Of a stretch of DNA of 64,000 bases, positions 53,839 to 63,769 are shown piece after piece. The notes under the pieces were generated by a model that worked only from the letters and a program-made list of their open reading frames with translations, made no database searches and was not told where the DNA came from. How positions within the stretch are numbered: the first letter of the stretch is position 1; each line of letters starts with the position of its first letter. Location: the NCBI GenBank assembly GCA_963788285.1, contig CAWBGB010000012.1, forward strand, positions 372,001 to 436,000, given 5' to 3'. This DNA is from Alicyclobacillus_A sp963788285. Its GTDB lineage: Bacteria > Bacillota > Bacilli > Alicyclobacillales > Alicyclobacillaceae. The translations under genes and the position numbers were made by a program.

Positions 53839-55788
53839 TCAAGGCTGCACCAGCAACGCCTTGCTATCCACTTCTTCGCGCAGTTGTCGCTCAAACGCTT
53901 CAACGCTCATGGAGCCAAGATCTCCTTGACCGTACTTGCGAACGCTCAAAGCACCTGCGCTCTGTTCCTTTTCACCGACGACAAGCGTGTACGGAATTTT
54001 GTTCACTTGCGACTCGCGAATCTTGTATCCGATTTTTTCCGAACGGCTGTCCACTTCGACGCGGAACCCTTGCAGCCGAAGCCTATCCGCCACTTCTTCC
54101 GCATACGCCACGTAGTCACCTGCCACAGTTGCAATTCTTGCCTGCACCGGCGCAAGCCAAGTGGGAAATGCGCCCTTGTACTGCTCCAACAAGAAGGCCA
54201 CGAAACGCTCCATCGTCCCAACGATACCGCGATGGATGACGACCGGACGATGGGCCTTGCCATCTTCACCGATGTACTCCAGGTCGAAGCGATTTGGCAG
54301 GTGGAAGTCCAGTTGCACCGTCGACAAGGTTTCGTCTTTGCCCAGCGCCGTTTTCACCTGGACGTCCAATTTCGGCCCGTAGAAGGCAGCTTCGCCAGGC
54401 GCGATGACGTAGTCCAGTCCAAGGTCATCCATGGCCTGCTTCAGCATGGTCTGTGCCTTTTCCCACATCTCGTCGTTCTGCACGTACTTCTGCTTATCTT
54501 CTGGATCCCGGAACGACAGGCGATGGTAGTAATCCGTAATGCCAAAATCCTTATACACCCGTTCAATCAGTTTCACAACGCGTGTGAACTCCTCTTGGAT
54601 TTGATCCGGGCGCAGGAAGATGTGGGCATCATTCAAGGTCATGGAACGCACACGTTGCAGCCCAGCCAAAGCACCGGACATCTCGTATCGATGCATCGTT
54701 CCGAGTTCGGCGATGCGCAGCGGCAATTCGCGGTAACTGTGCATTTCCGAGCGGAACACCATCATATGATGTGGGCAATTCATTGGGCGTAACACGAGCT
54801 CCTCGTTGTCCATCTGCATCGGCGGGTACATGTCATCGTGGTAGTGCTCCCAGTGTCCAGAAATCTTGTAGAGTTCCACGTTGGCGAGGTGCGGCGTGTA
54901 CACATGGTGGTACCCGAGGCTTTCTTCAAGATCCACAATGTATCTCTCAATCACTCGCCGAACTTTGGCACCTTTGGGCAGCCATAGTGGCAGTCCTTGA
55001 CCCACTTCTTTGGACAACATGAAGATGCCCAGTTCCTTTCCCAATTTCCGGTGATCTCGTTGACGTGCCTCTTCAAGAAGTCGCAGGTGTTCTTCGAGGT
55101 CCGACTTCTTCGCAAACGCCACTGCGTAAACCCGAGTTAGCTGTTCGCGAGAAGAATCGCCACGCCAATACGCTCCCGCGATGGACATCAGCTTGAAACA
55201 CTTGATGCGTCCCGTTGACGGCAAATGCGGCCCACGACAGAGATCCACAAACTCGCCTTGGCGGTAGATGGTGATGGTCTCCGATTCGGGCAGGTCATTG
55301 ATGATCTCCACCTTAAAGCGGTCTTCCCGTTCCGAAAACATCTTGAGCGCTTCTTCGCGGGACAGAACTTCGCGAACGACTGGATAATCTTCCTTGATAA
55401 TCTTGTGCATCTCTTCTTCGATTAGAGGCAAGTCTTCTGGCGTAAATACATGATCCGCAAAGTCGTAGTAAAACCCGTTTTCAATCACGGGCCCAATGGC
55501 AAACTTCGTTCCTGGGAAAATGCGCGCCACCGCCTGAGCCATGACGTGTGCGCAGGTGTGGCGCATGACATCTACGCCTTCAGGATCTTTCAAAGTCAGC
55601 AATTCCAATTCCACATTGCCATCCAGCTCGCGCGACAGGTCGACCACCTTACCATCAACTTTGGCAGCCACCGCCTCCCGCGCGAGGCCGGCGCTGATGG
55701 AAGCGGCAATGTCAGAAAAGCGAGTGCCTGCGGGATAACTTCTCACAGACCCGTCTTTGAGTTTCACTTGATACTCCGCCAAGATCAT
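53839..55788 (-). CDS. thrS: Threonyl-tRNA synthetase
   Basis: Charges tRNA-Thr with threonine. 649 residues: N-terminal TGS domain (about 5-65), the editing domain with HTCAHVMAQAV and its zinc-site RGPHLPSTGRI, the class II catalytic core with MNCPHHMMVF, TMHRYEMSGALAGLQRVR motif 2 and GTMERFVAFLLEQ motif 3, and the anticodon-binding domain. Full length. Preceded by a T-box leader and its own promoter, so it is induced by uncharged tRNA-Thr. Confidence 0.98.
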   Translation of the reverse strand: MILAEYQVKLKDGSVRSYPAGTRFSDIAASISAGLAREAVAAKVDGKVVDLSRELDGNVELELLTLKDPEGVDVMRHTCAHVMAQAVARIFPGTKFAIGPVIENGFYYDFADHVFTPEDLPLIEEEMHKIIKEDYPVVREVLSREEALKMFSEREDRFKVEIINDLPESETITIYRQGEFVDLCRGPHLPSTGRIKCFKLMSIAGAYWRGDSSREQLTRVYAVAFAKKSDLEEHLRLLEEARQRDHRKLGKELGIFMLSKEVGQGLPLWLPKGAKVRRVIERYIVDLEESLGYHHVYTPHLANVELYKISGHWEHYHDDMYPPMQMDNEELVLRPMNCPHHMMVFRSEMHSYRELPLRIAELGTMHRYEMSGALAGLQRVRSMTLNDAHIFLRPDQIQEEFTRVVKLIERVYKDFGITDYYHRLSFRDPEDKQKYVQNDEMWEKAQTMLKQAMDDLGLDYVIAPGEAAFYGPKLDVQVKTALGKDETLSTVQLDFHLPNRFDLEYIGEDGKAHRPVVIHRGIVGTMERFVAFLLEQYKGAFPTWLAPVQARIATVAGDYVAYAEEVADRLRLQGFRVEVDSRSEKIGYKIRESQVNKIPYTLVVGEKEQSAGALSVRKYGQGDLGSMSVEAFERQLREEVDSKALLVQP

Positions 55789-55814
55789 TCCACTCCTTCA
55801 AAGCATGTCGTATT

Positions 55815-56107
55815 GTCTGGGGAACAAAATAAAAACGCTCCCGCCCCAAAAAAGGGACGAGAACGTTGATTCCCGTGGTTCCACCCATCTTCGACATCGA
55901 CCATTCTTTCCGTCAATGCCCTCATTGCGTATAACGTACGCCCCGGTTACCGTTTCGATATCCATATCTATCTCCCCGGCAACTGCTTGGGAAGTGGTGT
56001 CCGCGAGAAGCCTGTTGAGAGACGCTTTCAGCCGATGGCGTCCCCTCTCTGGTACAACGTCGCATTCTGCGGCGCGTCTTCCCTCAACGCATCCAGTACA
56101 TTGGTTT
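55815..56107 (-). promoter_or_regulatory. T-box leader of thrS
   Basis: The minus-strand leader carries the T-box sequence GGGTGGAACCACGGG near 55875-55890, followed by a terminator with stem AACG.TCTCGTCCC / GGGGCGGGAGCGTT and a TTTTTATTTTG tail (about 55822-55866). Upstream is a long stem region; an ACC triplet (55996-55998, minus sense) is a candidate Thr specifier but I could not fold it for certain. It couples thrS transcription to tRNA-Thr charging. Confidence 0.9.
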
Positions 56108-56113
56108 TTTATG

Positions 56114-56142
56114 AATATAATCAACCGACAGGATGGTGTCAA
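56114..56142 (-). promoter_or_regulatory. Sigma-A promoter of thrS
   Basis: Minus-strand TTGACA (56142-56137), 17-bp spacer, TATATT (56119-56114). The predicted start, near 56107, is at the beginning of the T-box leader. It overlaps nothing but the last codons of ytxC begin just upstream. Confidence 0.85.
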
Positions 56143-56150
56143 GTCCGCCT

Positions 56151-57047
56151 CTAGTGCAATTTGTCCGGAATCACTTTCCGCTGCAGGTTCTGTTCTCCGT
56201 AGACGTCGGTGTTTTCAAGAAGCTCACGGCACGTCGAGCAATTGTCGCAGCGCGAAGCACGTCCGACAAAAACCTTCTCGACCGTTTCAGAGAAACTGGG
56301 CCAAGGCGCCGCAATCGACATGTCGTGAATCACGATTCGACACGGAGCTCGCGTGATGAGAATACTCATGGCAAGGTCCTCTGCGTTCACTTCGTCGCCA
56401 TCCGACGCTCGTGCTGCCACATCTGCTACCGCAGTGTCGCGCACCAGTTCTCCAACAGAATCAGTAATCCATACTCGGTCGTTGGTGTAAAATACGTGCA
56501 AGACCTGCTCGTTGGGCGGTTGCGTATCCAGCATATATCGCAACATGGAGACAAATTCTTCGTATTCCCGATCCGCGAGAAACTGCTCAACCATATCGTG
56601 GATGCTGTGATCAATAGCGAACAGGTAATCTTTGACACGAAATCGCACCAGACCGTCTACATTAAGGTAGTGGGAATTCCCTGCTTCATCCAGCCATTGC
56701 TCGACCGCATCTTGCACAAGTTGTCTCCATTGGTCATGGGTGAGCCCTGCAATGACGTCGACCGATGTGCGAATGCCATGAAACGTTAGCAATGCGATAT
56801 ACTCACGTTCATCGTCGGTCAGGTATTCGTACACGGCAGCAATGCGCAAGCATATATAATCATAGCACCAGTCTGTGAAGACATAATCCACAAGTGTCTC
56901 CACCAAAATGGGTTTCCCTCCTGCTTCAGCCTCCACCGCGAGTGCATGTACGTTGGTTTGATGGACTTGTGCCTTGAACCCAGCGGCAGCCAGTTTCTGC
57001 AGCAGGGTTGCAGTTGCATGCCCGGTTTCCAGTTCTACGATGGACAC
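56151..57047 (-). CDS. ytxC: YtxC-like sporulation protein
   Basis: 298 residues, helix-rich, no signal peptide. YLTDDEREYIALLTFHGIRT, LVRFRVKDYL and EEFVSMLRYMLDTQPP match the YtxC family, and Bacillus ytxC is also next to thrS. Its biochemical role is unknown; it is linked to sporulation by family association. Start GTG 57047 has only a weak AGGG upstream. Transcribed in the same direction as thrS. Confidence 0.85.
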   Translation of the reverse strand: MSIVELETGHATATLLQKLAAAGFKAQVHQTNVHALAVEAEAGGKPILVETLVDYVFTDWCYDYICLRIAAVYEYLTDDEREYIALLTFHGIRTSVDVIAGLTHDQWRQLVQDAVEQWLDEAGNSHYLNVDGLVRFRVKDYLFAIDHSIHDMVEQFLADREYEEFVSMLRYMLDTQPPNEQVLHVFYTNDRVWITDSVGELVRDTAVADVAARASDGDEVNAEDLAMSILITRAPCRIVIHDMSIAAPWPSFSETVEKVFVGRASRCDNCSTCRELLENTDVYGEQNLQRKVIPDKLH

Positions 57048-57300
57048 GAATATCAGCCCTTCCCAGGGTGAGACACCCTGTTCGTCGTTTGTGGTCTATT
57101 GACAGTATTGAGCGGAGAGAAAGGCACTTATACTTCGGCCATGCACGAATGCAACGACACCCACAAACGTCAGGAATGGAAGAAACGTTTGTAGACGAAT
57201 GTAAAACATTCGTCAGCTTCAAAAGACCCGTCAAGTTCTTAACATGCTATGCTGCAGATTTTCGTCCTGCATGGGCCGATGGGGAGCGCCAAAAACACAA

Positions 57301-57337
57301 AAAACCGCTTTCCGTGCTTTACACGAAAAGCGGTTTT
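57301..57337. terminator. Bidirectional terminator
   Basis: Stem AAAACCGCTTTCCGTG / CACGAAAAGCGGTTTT with a short loop, T-runs on both strands. It ends the thioesterase/tRNA-Val transcript on the minus strand. Confidence 0.85.
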
Positions 57338-57350
57338 ATAGGTGTATTCA

Positions 57351-57425
57351 TGGTGCGGCTGACAGGAATCGAACCTGTGGCCCCCACCGTGTCAAGGTGG
57401 TGCTCTCCCTCTGAGCTACAGCCGC
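57351..57425 (-). tRNA. tRNA-Val (GAC)
   Basis: Minus strand 75-nt cloverleaf with encoded CCA. Acceptor GCGGCTG pairs with CAGCCGC; D-stem GCTC/GAGC; anticodon stem CCACC/GGTGG around loop TTGACAC giving anticodon GAC; T-arm ACAGG-TTCGATT-CCTGT. Lies 43 nt after the thioesterase gene. Confidence 0.97.
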
Positions 57426-57468
57426 TCATCAGAGACATTGTCTATCATATCACGGGATGATAGGACAG

Positions 57469-57912
57469 TCAACGTTGTCCCGCTACGTCGACAGCAGGAA
57501 TTTGTTGTAATAATTCCCAGATCTCCGGATTACGCTTCGCGATATTGATCGCCTTATTCCTTGAAATATCGACGTATGCGTGCTCCGTCATTCCCGACGC
57601 ACAAAGTTCGCCTGCTTCATTGAAAACTTCATACAGCAATGCCATGCGGGTGCGAGTCACGAATTTCAATCGCGCGTGAACAAACGCTTTGTCTTCGGCT
57701 CGCAAAGTCTTTTTGCAACTACACTGGACGTTAATGACCACCAGGACGAGTCCCTTGTCGTGAAAATCCTGCATGTAGGAAATGCCGTTCTCTTTAATAA
57801 AACGCATCCGTGCAACGGAAAACCAGTCGATGTAGTGCGGGTGGTAGATGATCCCAGCCGGATCGCATTCGCCCCACCGAACTTCAAACTCCGTTATTAC
57901 AACTTCTTTCAT
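57469..57912 (-). CDS. YbgC-type acyl-CoA thioesterase
   Basis: Hot-dog thioesterase of 147 residues. FEVRWGECDPAGIIYHPHYIDWFS holds the catalytic Asp in the 4HBT motif; a hydrophobic core helix and the FVTRTRMALLYEV strand follow. It hydrolyses an acyl-CoA or acyl-phosphopantetheine; the substrate is unknown. Ribosome site GGGGGAAC precedes the ATG. Followed by tRNA-Val. Confidence 0.92.
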   Translation of the reverse strand: MKEVVITEFEVRWGECDPAGIIYHPHYIDWFSVARMRFIKENGISYMQDFHDKGLVLVVINVQCSCKKTLRAEDKAFVHARLKFVTRTRMALLYEVFNEAGELCASGMTEHAYVDISRNKAINIAKRNPEIWELLQQIPAVDVAGQR

Positions 57913-58052
57913 CGGTGTTCCCCCAGTTCAAACAGGCTTGTCCATTTGGGCTTGACACCCGAATCACCGCGCGCTGGAATCAGGTGCGCACCGATAAGTA
58001 TACCAAATGGTCGGAATGGATCTGAAAGCGATGTTCTCGCCTATTTTGCATA

Positions 58053-58514
58053 TCACTGAAGTACAAGAAAAAGATTCTGCCCTCCATAAAAGTCTGCCAC
58101 ACCTTTAAACGAAGGACGAAAGGAGGCGATGTACTGTGTCATCAAGGCTTCACAGTGTACCGCTAGAATCAGCAGTGCAGCGGCCGTTTGATGGACAGAC
58201 CGACACAAGGCATAGGCGACGTTGTCGACGAGGAACCACTCATGACGCGTCAATGAAATGGACAAGGGCTCCATAAATGCCCTTTCGGCTATCAGTAGCT
58301 CATTGAGATTCAGACAGTCGGAACTCCCCAACCAAGTGCGTCCCCGACATTGGTAATCCCGCCAAAAGTACGGTGCCAGTCTATCCAATACATCAATGTC
58401 CTGATTCGCCCGCAGCAGTAAGTGTCTCGCCGCGTCAGCTGACCCCACACTTGCCTGATGGGCCAGTTCAGTGAGCAGGGAAGATAGCCATTGCGGGATG
58501 ACTGGACTCACCAC
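58053..58514 (-). CDS. Unrecognised LAPYxWRDY-family protein
   Basis: 153 residues, helix-rich and soluble, with RLAPYFWRDYQCRGRTWLG as its most distinctive stretch. I do not recognise the family. GTG 58514 (VSPVIPQWL) is chosen since GAGAGG is 6 nt before; the frame continues upstream to TTG 58616 without a site. It has a decayed relative at 45110-45624 sharing VSPxxP at the start and LAPYxWRDYxxG later. Expressed, if at all, with the small Cys-rich gene upstream. Confidence 0.7.
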   Translation of the reverse strand: MVSPVIPQWLSSLLTELAHQASVGSADAARHLLLRANQDIDVLDRLAPYFWRDYQCRGRTWLGSSDCLNLNELLIAERAFMEPLSISLTRHEWFLVDNVAYALCRSVHQTAAALLILAVHCEALMTQYIASFRPSFKGVADFYGGQNLFLVLQ

Positions 58515-58643
58515 GTACTTCCTCTCTTGCCCCCACACCAAACACTGATCCCCTCCGCAAGACTGACACTTGCTCCTATACCCATAGATAATGCCCATGG
58601 GACGCGGGATATGCAATGAGGTGCCAATGGACTGAGCGTTGTG

Positions 58644-58880
58644 CTATTGTACGGTGTGTTCGTGCGGGAAAATGTTTTTTGCACCACACGCCGGACAGAC
58701 CACTTTGACCTCAACTGGAACCTTGTTATCTGGACCACGTTGACCTTTGACGGCAACCCCACAAATGACTTCTGCACCATGTGCGATAATATTACCACCG
58801 TACATATGGGCCACCCAGGTCATCGGCCGACTGCAGACAAAACAGGAGTGCATACCGCGAAGTTCATCATACAAGGCCAT
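58644..58880 (-). CDS. Small Cys-rich (zinc-binding) protein
   Basis: 78 residues with MHSCFVCSRPMTW at the N terminus and VVCPACGAKNIFPH later, i.e. CxxC pairs that form a zinc site, plus a VAVKGQRGPDNKVPVEVK middle. GGAGGGG precedes the ATG but only 1-2 nt away, so a start at the third codon TTG is also possible. It is 130 nt upstream of the LAPYxWRDY gene. Family unknown. Confidence 0.65.
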   Translation of the reverse strand: MALYDELRGMHSCFVCSRPMTWVAHMYGGNIIAHGAEVICGVAVKGQRGPDNKVPVEVKVVCPACGAKNIFPHEHTVQ

Positions 58881-59016
58881 CCCCTCCTGAATCGTTCTCC
58901 TTTATCAGTGTTCGCGAATTTGCATGGGACATTCGTTCGAGTTGCGCTAGACGTGTCGCTTGCGTTTTGACATTTCCATTCGGAATGGTTCAACAGATTT
59001 TGGTTTGTGATGATTA

Positions 59017-59045
59017 TTGATTCATTGCTCAACAAGTGGTATACT
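59017..59045 (+). promoter_or_regulatory. Promoter of tRNA-Leu
   Basis: TTGATT (59017-59022), 17-bp spacer, TATACT (59040-59045); the predicted start lies about 10 nt before the mature tRNA. Confidence 0.8.
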
Positions 59046-59061
59046 GTGTCATGATATGTAC

Positions 59062-59148
59062 GCCGGGGTGGCGGAATTGGCAGACGCAGCAGACTTAAAA
59101 TCTGCCGGGGGTAACCCCGTACCGGTTCGAGTCCGGTTCTCGGCACCA
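59062..59148 (+). tRNA. tRNA-Leu (TAA)
   Basis: 87-nt class II tRNA with encoded CCA. Acceptor GCCGGGG / CTCGGCA-side pairing, anticodon stem GCAGA/TCTGC with loop CTTAAAA giving anticodon TAA, a long variable arm GGGGGTAACCCC, and T-arm CCGGTTCGAGTCCGG. Monocistronic with own promoter and terminator. Confidence 0.97.
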
Positions 59149-59157
59149 ATAAAGACG

Positions 59158-59190
59158 CGGCTTTTCGGGCATTCCGGAAAGCCGTTTTTT
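59158..59190 (+). terminator. Terminator after tRNA-Leu
   Basis: Stem CGGCTTTTCGG / CCGGAAAGCCG with a short loop and TTTTTT. Confidence 0.92.
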
Positions 59191-60214
59191 GCTGAAAATA
59201 GCATTTGATCTAATGGTGGTGGAAAAGTTCTGGGTTTAACAATCCGATTTCCTAACAGCCAATTAGGTGTTCAGAAGTTACTTAACTGGTACAATACGAC
59301 ATGATGATGTAGCCACAGAGCGTGGTGTAGTTCATTGATGCTACCGTTCATTGATGCTACCGTTCATTGATGCTACGTACATGGATGAGTTTTAACTACG
59401 ACGTCTATCCGACCAGTAGTACCGCAACCTCATCACAACCTTTGTTCCGGGGCTACCGCTCACCACACGTCTTGGTGCCAATTCTTTACCACCATCTGGC
59501 GTCTCGTTTAAACCGTTCCTCTTCACCGGTCAGTACTCTCATACGCCGTCCGCCCTTGGTAAAATTCCGATAAGCATGGTTGGGAGGAGGAGGCAGAGGG
59601 AGTGTAACCATCGTTATATCCAATACATCCCCTACTTCTACCGACCGGTGAAATCCCACACGAACGAGGTATAATCTTTTGCGTCCGTTCCCTTTCCCGT
59701 GAAGTTCGGCCGCCGCGTCATTACGTAAATCGCTGTTGGGAGACGTTTCTGCCACCACTCTTTGCGCTTGTTTAATGCAAGACATTTAGACGAAGCAACA
59801 CACTCGCATAGTTAGGAATTTTCAGCTAGTTATCCACAAACTCCTGTGCATATGTGCAAAGCATCAGTGTCCAGACGGCACATGTTGTCTAAATCCGGGG
59901 TCCATCCCCATGCATTACGGCATACATTCTGTCGGGAACTCGTGAGCTCTGGCGTGGGTGGACATCGCAACGGTTGCAGAGTTGGCTGACATACCGATAT
60001 TAACTAACACATCGGTAAGCAAACCAACTGCAAATGAGCTAGAACAAGCTATTGAACGGGCGTTCTCGCGATGATACACACACTTCATATGCCATAAATG
60101 CAACATTTCAAAAATCATTGAGGCTCGGAGAGAAGTGATAAACTGTCCTGTCTGCCCCGAGGGCCGGAGACCAAGTCCATATCTATGTGTACTTTCCCTC
60201 TTCGGTCATGGAGT
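59191..60214. other. Large gene-free stretch with a short tandem repeat
   Basis: No supported gene in about 1 kb. A 99-residue frame on the minus strand (59486-59785) has no ribosome site and no motif, so I do not call it. The one clear feature is a 16-bp tandem repeat listed separately. The remainder looks like decayed DNA. Confidence 0.4.
59330..59376 (+). repeat. Three 16-bp tandem repeats
   Basis: GTTCATTGATGCTACC occurs three times head to tail (last copy ends TACG). It codes for nothing evident; replication slippage is the simple explanation. Confidence 0.85.
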
Positions 60215-60460
60215 CTATGCTAGTTGCTTGACGACGGAGGCCTGGGACTTACGCCACTCCCAGTAGTCCTGTATGTCGAGATACCGGTGCCCTGTCGTCC
60301 ACTTTTCGTCCATTTCCATGAGCAATGCACCCAGGAGCTGCAAGGCAGACTGGCGATTGGGGAAGATGCGAATGACACGCTCCCGGCGCCGGATTTCCTC
60401 ATTGAGCCGTTCTACGGAGTTTGTCGTCCGTAGCCGGCGGTGATACCGCTTACTCCGATT
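60215..60460 (-). pseudogene. IS256-family transposase, C-terminal fragment
   Basis: A continuous minus-strand frame without a start: RLRTTNSVERLNEEIRRRER, VIRIFPN and ALLMEMDEKWTTGHRYLDI are the conserved end of IS256 (MULE-type) transposases, with the stop at 60215. The N-terminal 80 percent is missing. It is a different subtype from the copy at 40 kb. Confidence 0.85.
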
Positions 60461-60506
60461 ACAAAGCCACCCCCTTTTGTCACGTGAACAAAACTACTAC
60501 GATCCA

Positions 60507-60752
60507 TCACTCCACCTTCTCATATGCGTGAATAATGTCGGAGCTTCCAATCACACCGACTGCAATATTCCCTCTACACACAAGCAAATACGTCGCTCCG
60601 TAGCGATTCATCTCCGCAAGTCCCTCCTTTGTGCGATTTTCCTCCCAAAGACACCGCTCCATTATCCAGCGTAACATGAAAGTTTTAATACGTTTATAAA
60701 ATGTCAGTATCGCTAGTTTCAACCCTTGTGCAGTAGTCAGATAGAGGATCAC
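60507..60752 (-). pseudogene. CBS-domain fragment
   Basis: The last 45 residues, AEMNRYGATYLLVCRGN and VGVIGSSDIIHAYEKVE, look like the second half of a CBS domain. The preceding residues are basic and unmatched, and no partner domain is present, so this is likely a remnant. Confidence 0.45.
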
Positions 60753-61047
60753 CTAAATGACGGAAATGATGAATACACCCCAATATGCCACGGAGATTCT
60801 AGATGTGGTTGGTTGAATTTCCTAAAATATGCAGAGTATCCTTCAGTCCCCCAACGGTGAGCCGTTCGATAGATGTTTATGTCCTAATCGAGTGGTGCTT
60901 CAGTACTTGAGATGCAACCGGAGCTTCAATTGCTTTAATTGGTACGTTAGAGGAAGAAGTTGTCATGAACTTTTGGCTGTCTAGCGAGAGTCATTGTAAT
61001 TACGTTGGCAACAAGCCAATCCATTTTTCATCCGACGGGGGGAATCG

Positions 61048-61775
61048 ATGTGCGGAGATTTGTTAAATAGTTGGTCTAATTCCTTATTTTTAACATTTTC
61101 GGTGCTGTGGATTGGTTGGTTTGGATTGAAGTATTACTTCACCCATATCAACAGAATTGCTGATCGAGTACGCACTGACGTGTTTGCTCAAATCCAAGCT
61201 CATCACAGCCGACGTCTTTCGTACAACGACATACCGGCAACGTATCGGAATGCGGTGATCGCAACAGAGGACCACAGCTTCTTCACGAAATCGGGATAAA
61301 TTTCAGAGGAATCGGTCGGGCCATATTTGTGGATGCTGGAAGAGAACAACTCCTCCAAGGTGGCTCTACCATTACACAACAGTTGATTCACAACACGCTG
61401 TTGAGTGACATTCCAAAATCACTGGTGTGGAAATTGCAAGAAAGCATCTACGCGCCATCGGGCTATATGACACGTTGAGTAAGCAGGAGACGTTTTCGCT
61501 CTATGCGAACAACATTTAGGAAGGCGCTTACGGCTTGTACCAAGCATCGGAGATATACTTCGGAAAAAAGCCTTCGGAGTTGAACAAAGGTGAACTCACT
61601 ATGCTTGCTGGGCTTCCGAATGCTCCAATTGACTATGACCCATTTCATGACATGACACTGGCCCGTCAACGACTGCAGCTCGTGGTTCAGAGTATGGTCG
61701 ATGCGGGAATGATTCTCACAGACGCAGGCTGACCAGATTCTAGCTGAGCCGATTCAACTTCGTCGGAGCACTTGA
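61048..61775 (+). pseudogene. Class A penicillin-binding protein, glycosyltransferase part, broken
   Basis: GGGGGG precedes ATG 61048. Frames in order show a membrane anchor (LTFSVLWIGWFGLKYY), NAVIATEDHSFFTKSG with the catalytic Glu, QGGSTITQQLIHNTLL, YANNI-stop-EGAYGLYQASEIYFGK and LTMLAGLPNAPIDYDP, i.e. a GT51 peptidoglycan glycosyltransferase. Frame changes near 61298 and 61450, a TAG at 61517-61519 and one near 61725 disable it; the transpeptidase domain is absent. The original end is near 61775. Confidence 0.85.
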
Positions 61776-62022
61776 GCAAGAATTATCGCGTCAGAGAAGT
61801 CATTACAAAGAGGTGTAAGGGAATGTCTGGGACTAGACTAAAAAAGTGGACACACGACATCGCTTAGCCGAAGATAAAACTAAACGAATGTCGAGGTGTA
61901 CAAAGTGGTACAGCTGTCGCCAGCTCCAAAACTGTCAAGTTCCAGGGGTTCACGCGTCACCATTCGATAGCCTTTATGTTCCTCAAAATGCAATCGAACC
62001 GCCCTTTATTTTAAATTCCTTG

Positions 62023-63616
62023 TCGTACGTAGGGTCTGCTGAATGGGTCATGCATTAGCTGGAATGGGAGACGTGACAGTCTGGAGCAGCCATTCGAGAA
62101 AAAGAGTCAAGAAAAGGCGGAGGCGCCGCTCCAGGTTCAGTACCAGCAACTGCATCGCGACAACCGTCTCGCTCGTCGCCTGAAGGTGCGCCCGAATTAG
62201 CCCCAGGCCATAGAGGCGCTTGCCTTCGCCGAATTTTCCTTCAACTGCATTACGCTCCACTGCGTCCTGCCTCTCTATCTTCCTCTGTTCCACTTGCTCC
62301 GTCTTCGAGGGCCGGCCCAGCGGCGGTCCACTTAAGCGAATGCCGCGTTCCTTGCAGTAACGCAGGTTCTCCCGGTTCCGGTAGGCCTTGTCGGCCAGCA
62401 CGGCCTCTGGATAGTAGCCATAGCGTTCCCGGTAAGCCTCAACCGCCGCCTGCAGGGTGTGACCTTCATGAAAGCTGTCCCAATTCAACCGCTCTAGTCT
62501 TGCGTACCCGTCCACCACACTGATTGCCACTTTTGCGCCGAACTCAACGTTTGCACGTACCTTGCCACGGACGATAGGACGCACATGGGGTTGCGAGATG
62601 CTGACGACCCGATCGTTGATGCGCCGCATCCTCCTGCGGTACATCTCCTCTTGCTGGCGATACAGTTCATGAATGACCAACAGTTGACGATATTGCCGAA
62701 CGCTCAACGCGCTGAGTCCGACCTCATTCCTCAATTTGGCGATGATTCGCAAGTCACGGGCTACAAACCGCAGTTGCTTCCCGATTGCCTTGCGCAGTGC
62801 ACGCGGACTCACGCGCCTCTACTTCGCCACCGTCAGATACGCCTTGTGCGCCTTCTCCCGATAGGTGCGCGGTTTGCGACTACCAGGCTCACGCACCGCA
62901 TGTAAAACGTCAATCATCTTCTCCAACTTCTCCCGAGCCTCATTGAGTAAGGACAGGTCGGTTGGGTAGGCGATGTCCGCCGGGGCACACGTGGCATCGA
63001 GCAACAGCTTACCTTGGTTCGCAGGCGTCTCCTTATCTGTTGATGGCTTGGAGGTGGCGTCCACCTCGGGCTGCCCTGGATGTTCATCATCCCGGTCATC
63101 AGAATCATCGCTTTCGTCTTTCTCCATCACGATCCATTCATTGACCTGGTTGATCACGTCCGGACCAAGTCGCTTGCGAAAGTGCGTCATCAGAGAGGGA
63201 TGAAACGGTGGTTCTTCCTGAAAGCTTGGTAATCCGATGAAGTATTGCAAATACGGGTTCTCCGTGATCTGACGAACCGTCTCCCGGTCGCCCCAGAGCG
63301 CCACACGGACCGAGTATGCCTTCTGTCCCTTCGTCCAGGATTTGAAACGCTCTCCGTCGTGCTCTTCAACCTTCCACCAGGGAATCATCTGGGCGAGTTT
63401 GACCCAGCGGTTCTCCTGATTCAACTTTCCGCCAAATGGTAGGAAGAAGTCATCCGGCAACAGGATCTGTCGTTCAGTCGGTCGATACATAGGTCCCCTC
63501 ACGTGCAAGGATTTTGACGAGTTTCACGAGAATCCATGCACAAGATTTCGTGATGAAAGGCCAAGAATCCTTGTCGCTACTGGGTTTTTCAATCGTTCAG
63601 CAGACCCTACGTACGA
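62023..63616. mobile_element. IS5/IS1182-type insertion sequence
   Basis: About 1.6 kb bounded by perfect 21-bp inverted repeats TCGTACGTAGGGTCTGCTGAA (62023-62043) and its complement (63596-63616); the outer TCGTACGT part may be target DNA. One transposase, interrupted by a single stop codon, fills it. Confidence 0.85.
62048..63508 (-). pseudogene. DDE transposase with one in-frame TAG
   Basis: From the start near 63508 (MYRPTERQILLPDDFFLPFG) the frame encodes an N-terminal DUF772-type domain (MTHFRKRLGPDVINQVNEW, LLLDATCAPADIAYPTD); after AK a TAG at 62819-62821 interrupts, then the same frame goes on with RRVSPRALRKAIGKQLRFV, the catalytic VLADKAYRNRENLRYC and ERNAVEGKFGEGKR. Apart from this codon everything seems intact. 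An unusual acidic insert (DESDDSDDRDDEH) lies at about residue 130. Confidence 0.88.
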
Positions 63617-63769
63617 TGAATCTCAAATGAAAACACCCCCAAGTCAGTAGTTCCGTACCCAGGGGCTATTTACCGTTGGGAGTGCAATTCACCATCGTAG
63701 GGGCCTTGGCTTTTACTTGTCGTTGTTCTTCGCCATGCCCATAGCCTGTGTCAGCATCAGTGATTGACG

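Noticed and set aside
59330..59376. Three 16-bp repeats considered as iterons or CRISPR
   Set aside because: No spacers, only three units, no replication or cas gene nearby.
59486..59785. 99-residue minus-strand frame
   Set aside because: No ribosome site or motif; low-complexity Pro stretch only.
61805..61860. Possible IS3-type end (GTCTGGGACTAGACTAAAAA region)
   Set aside because: Only a vague resemblance; no transposase or matching second end nearby.
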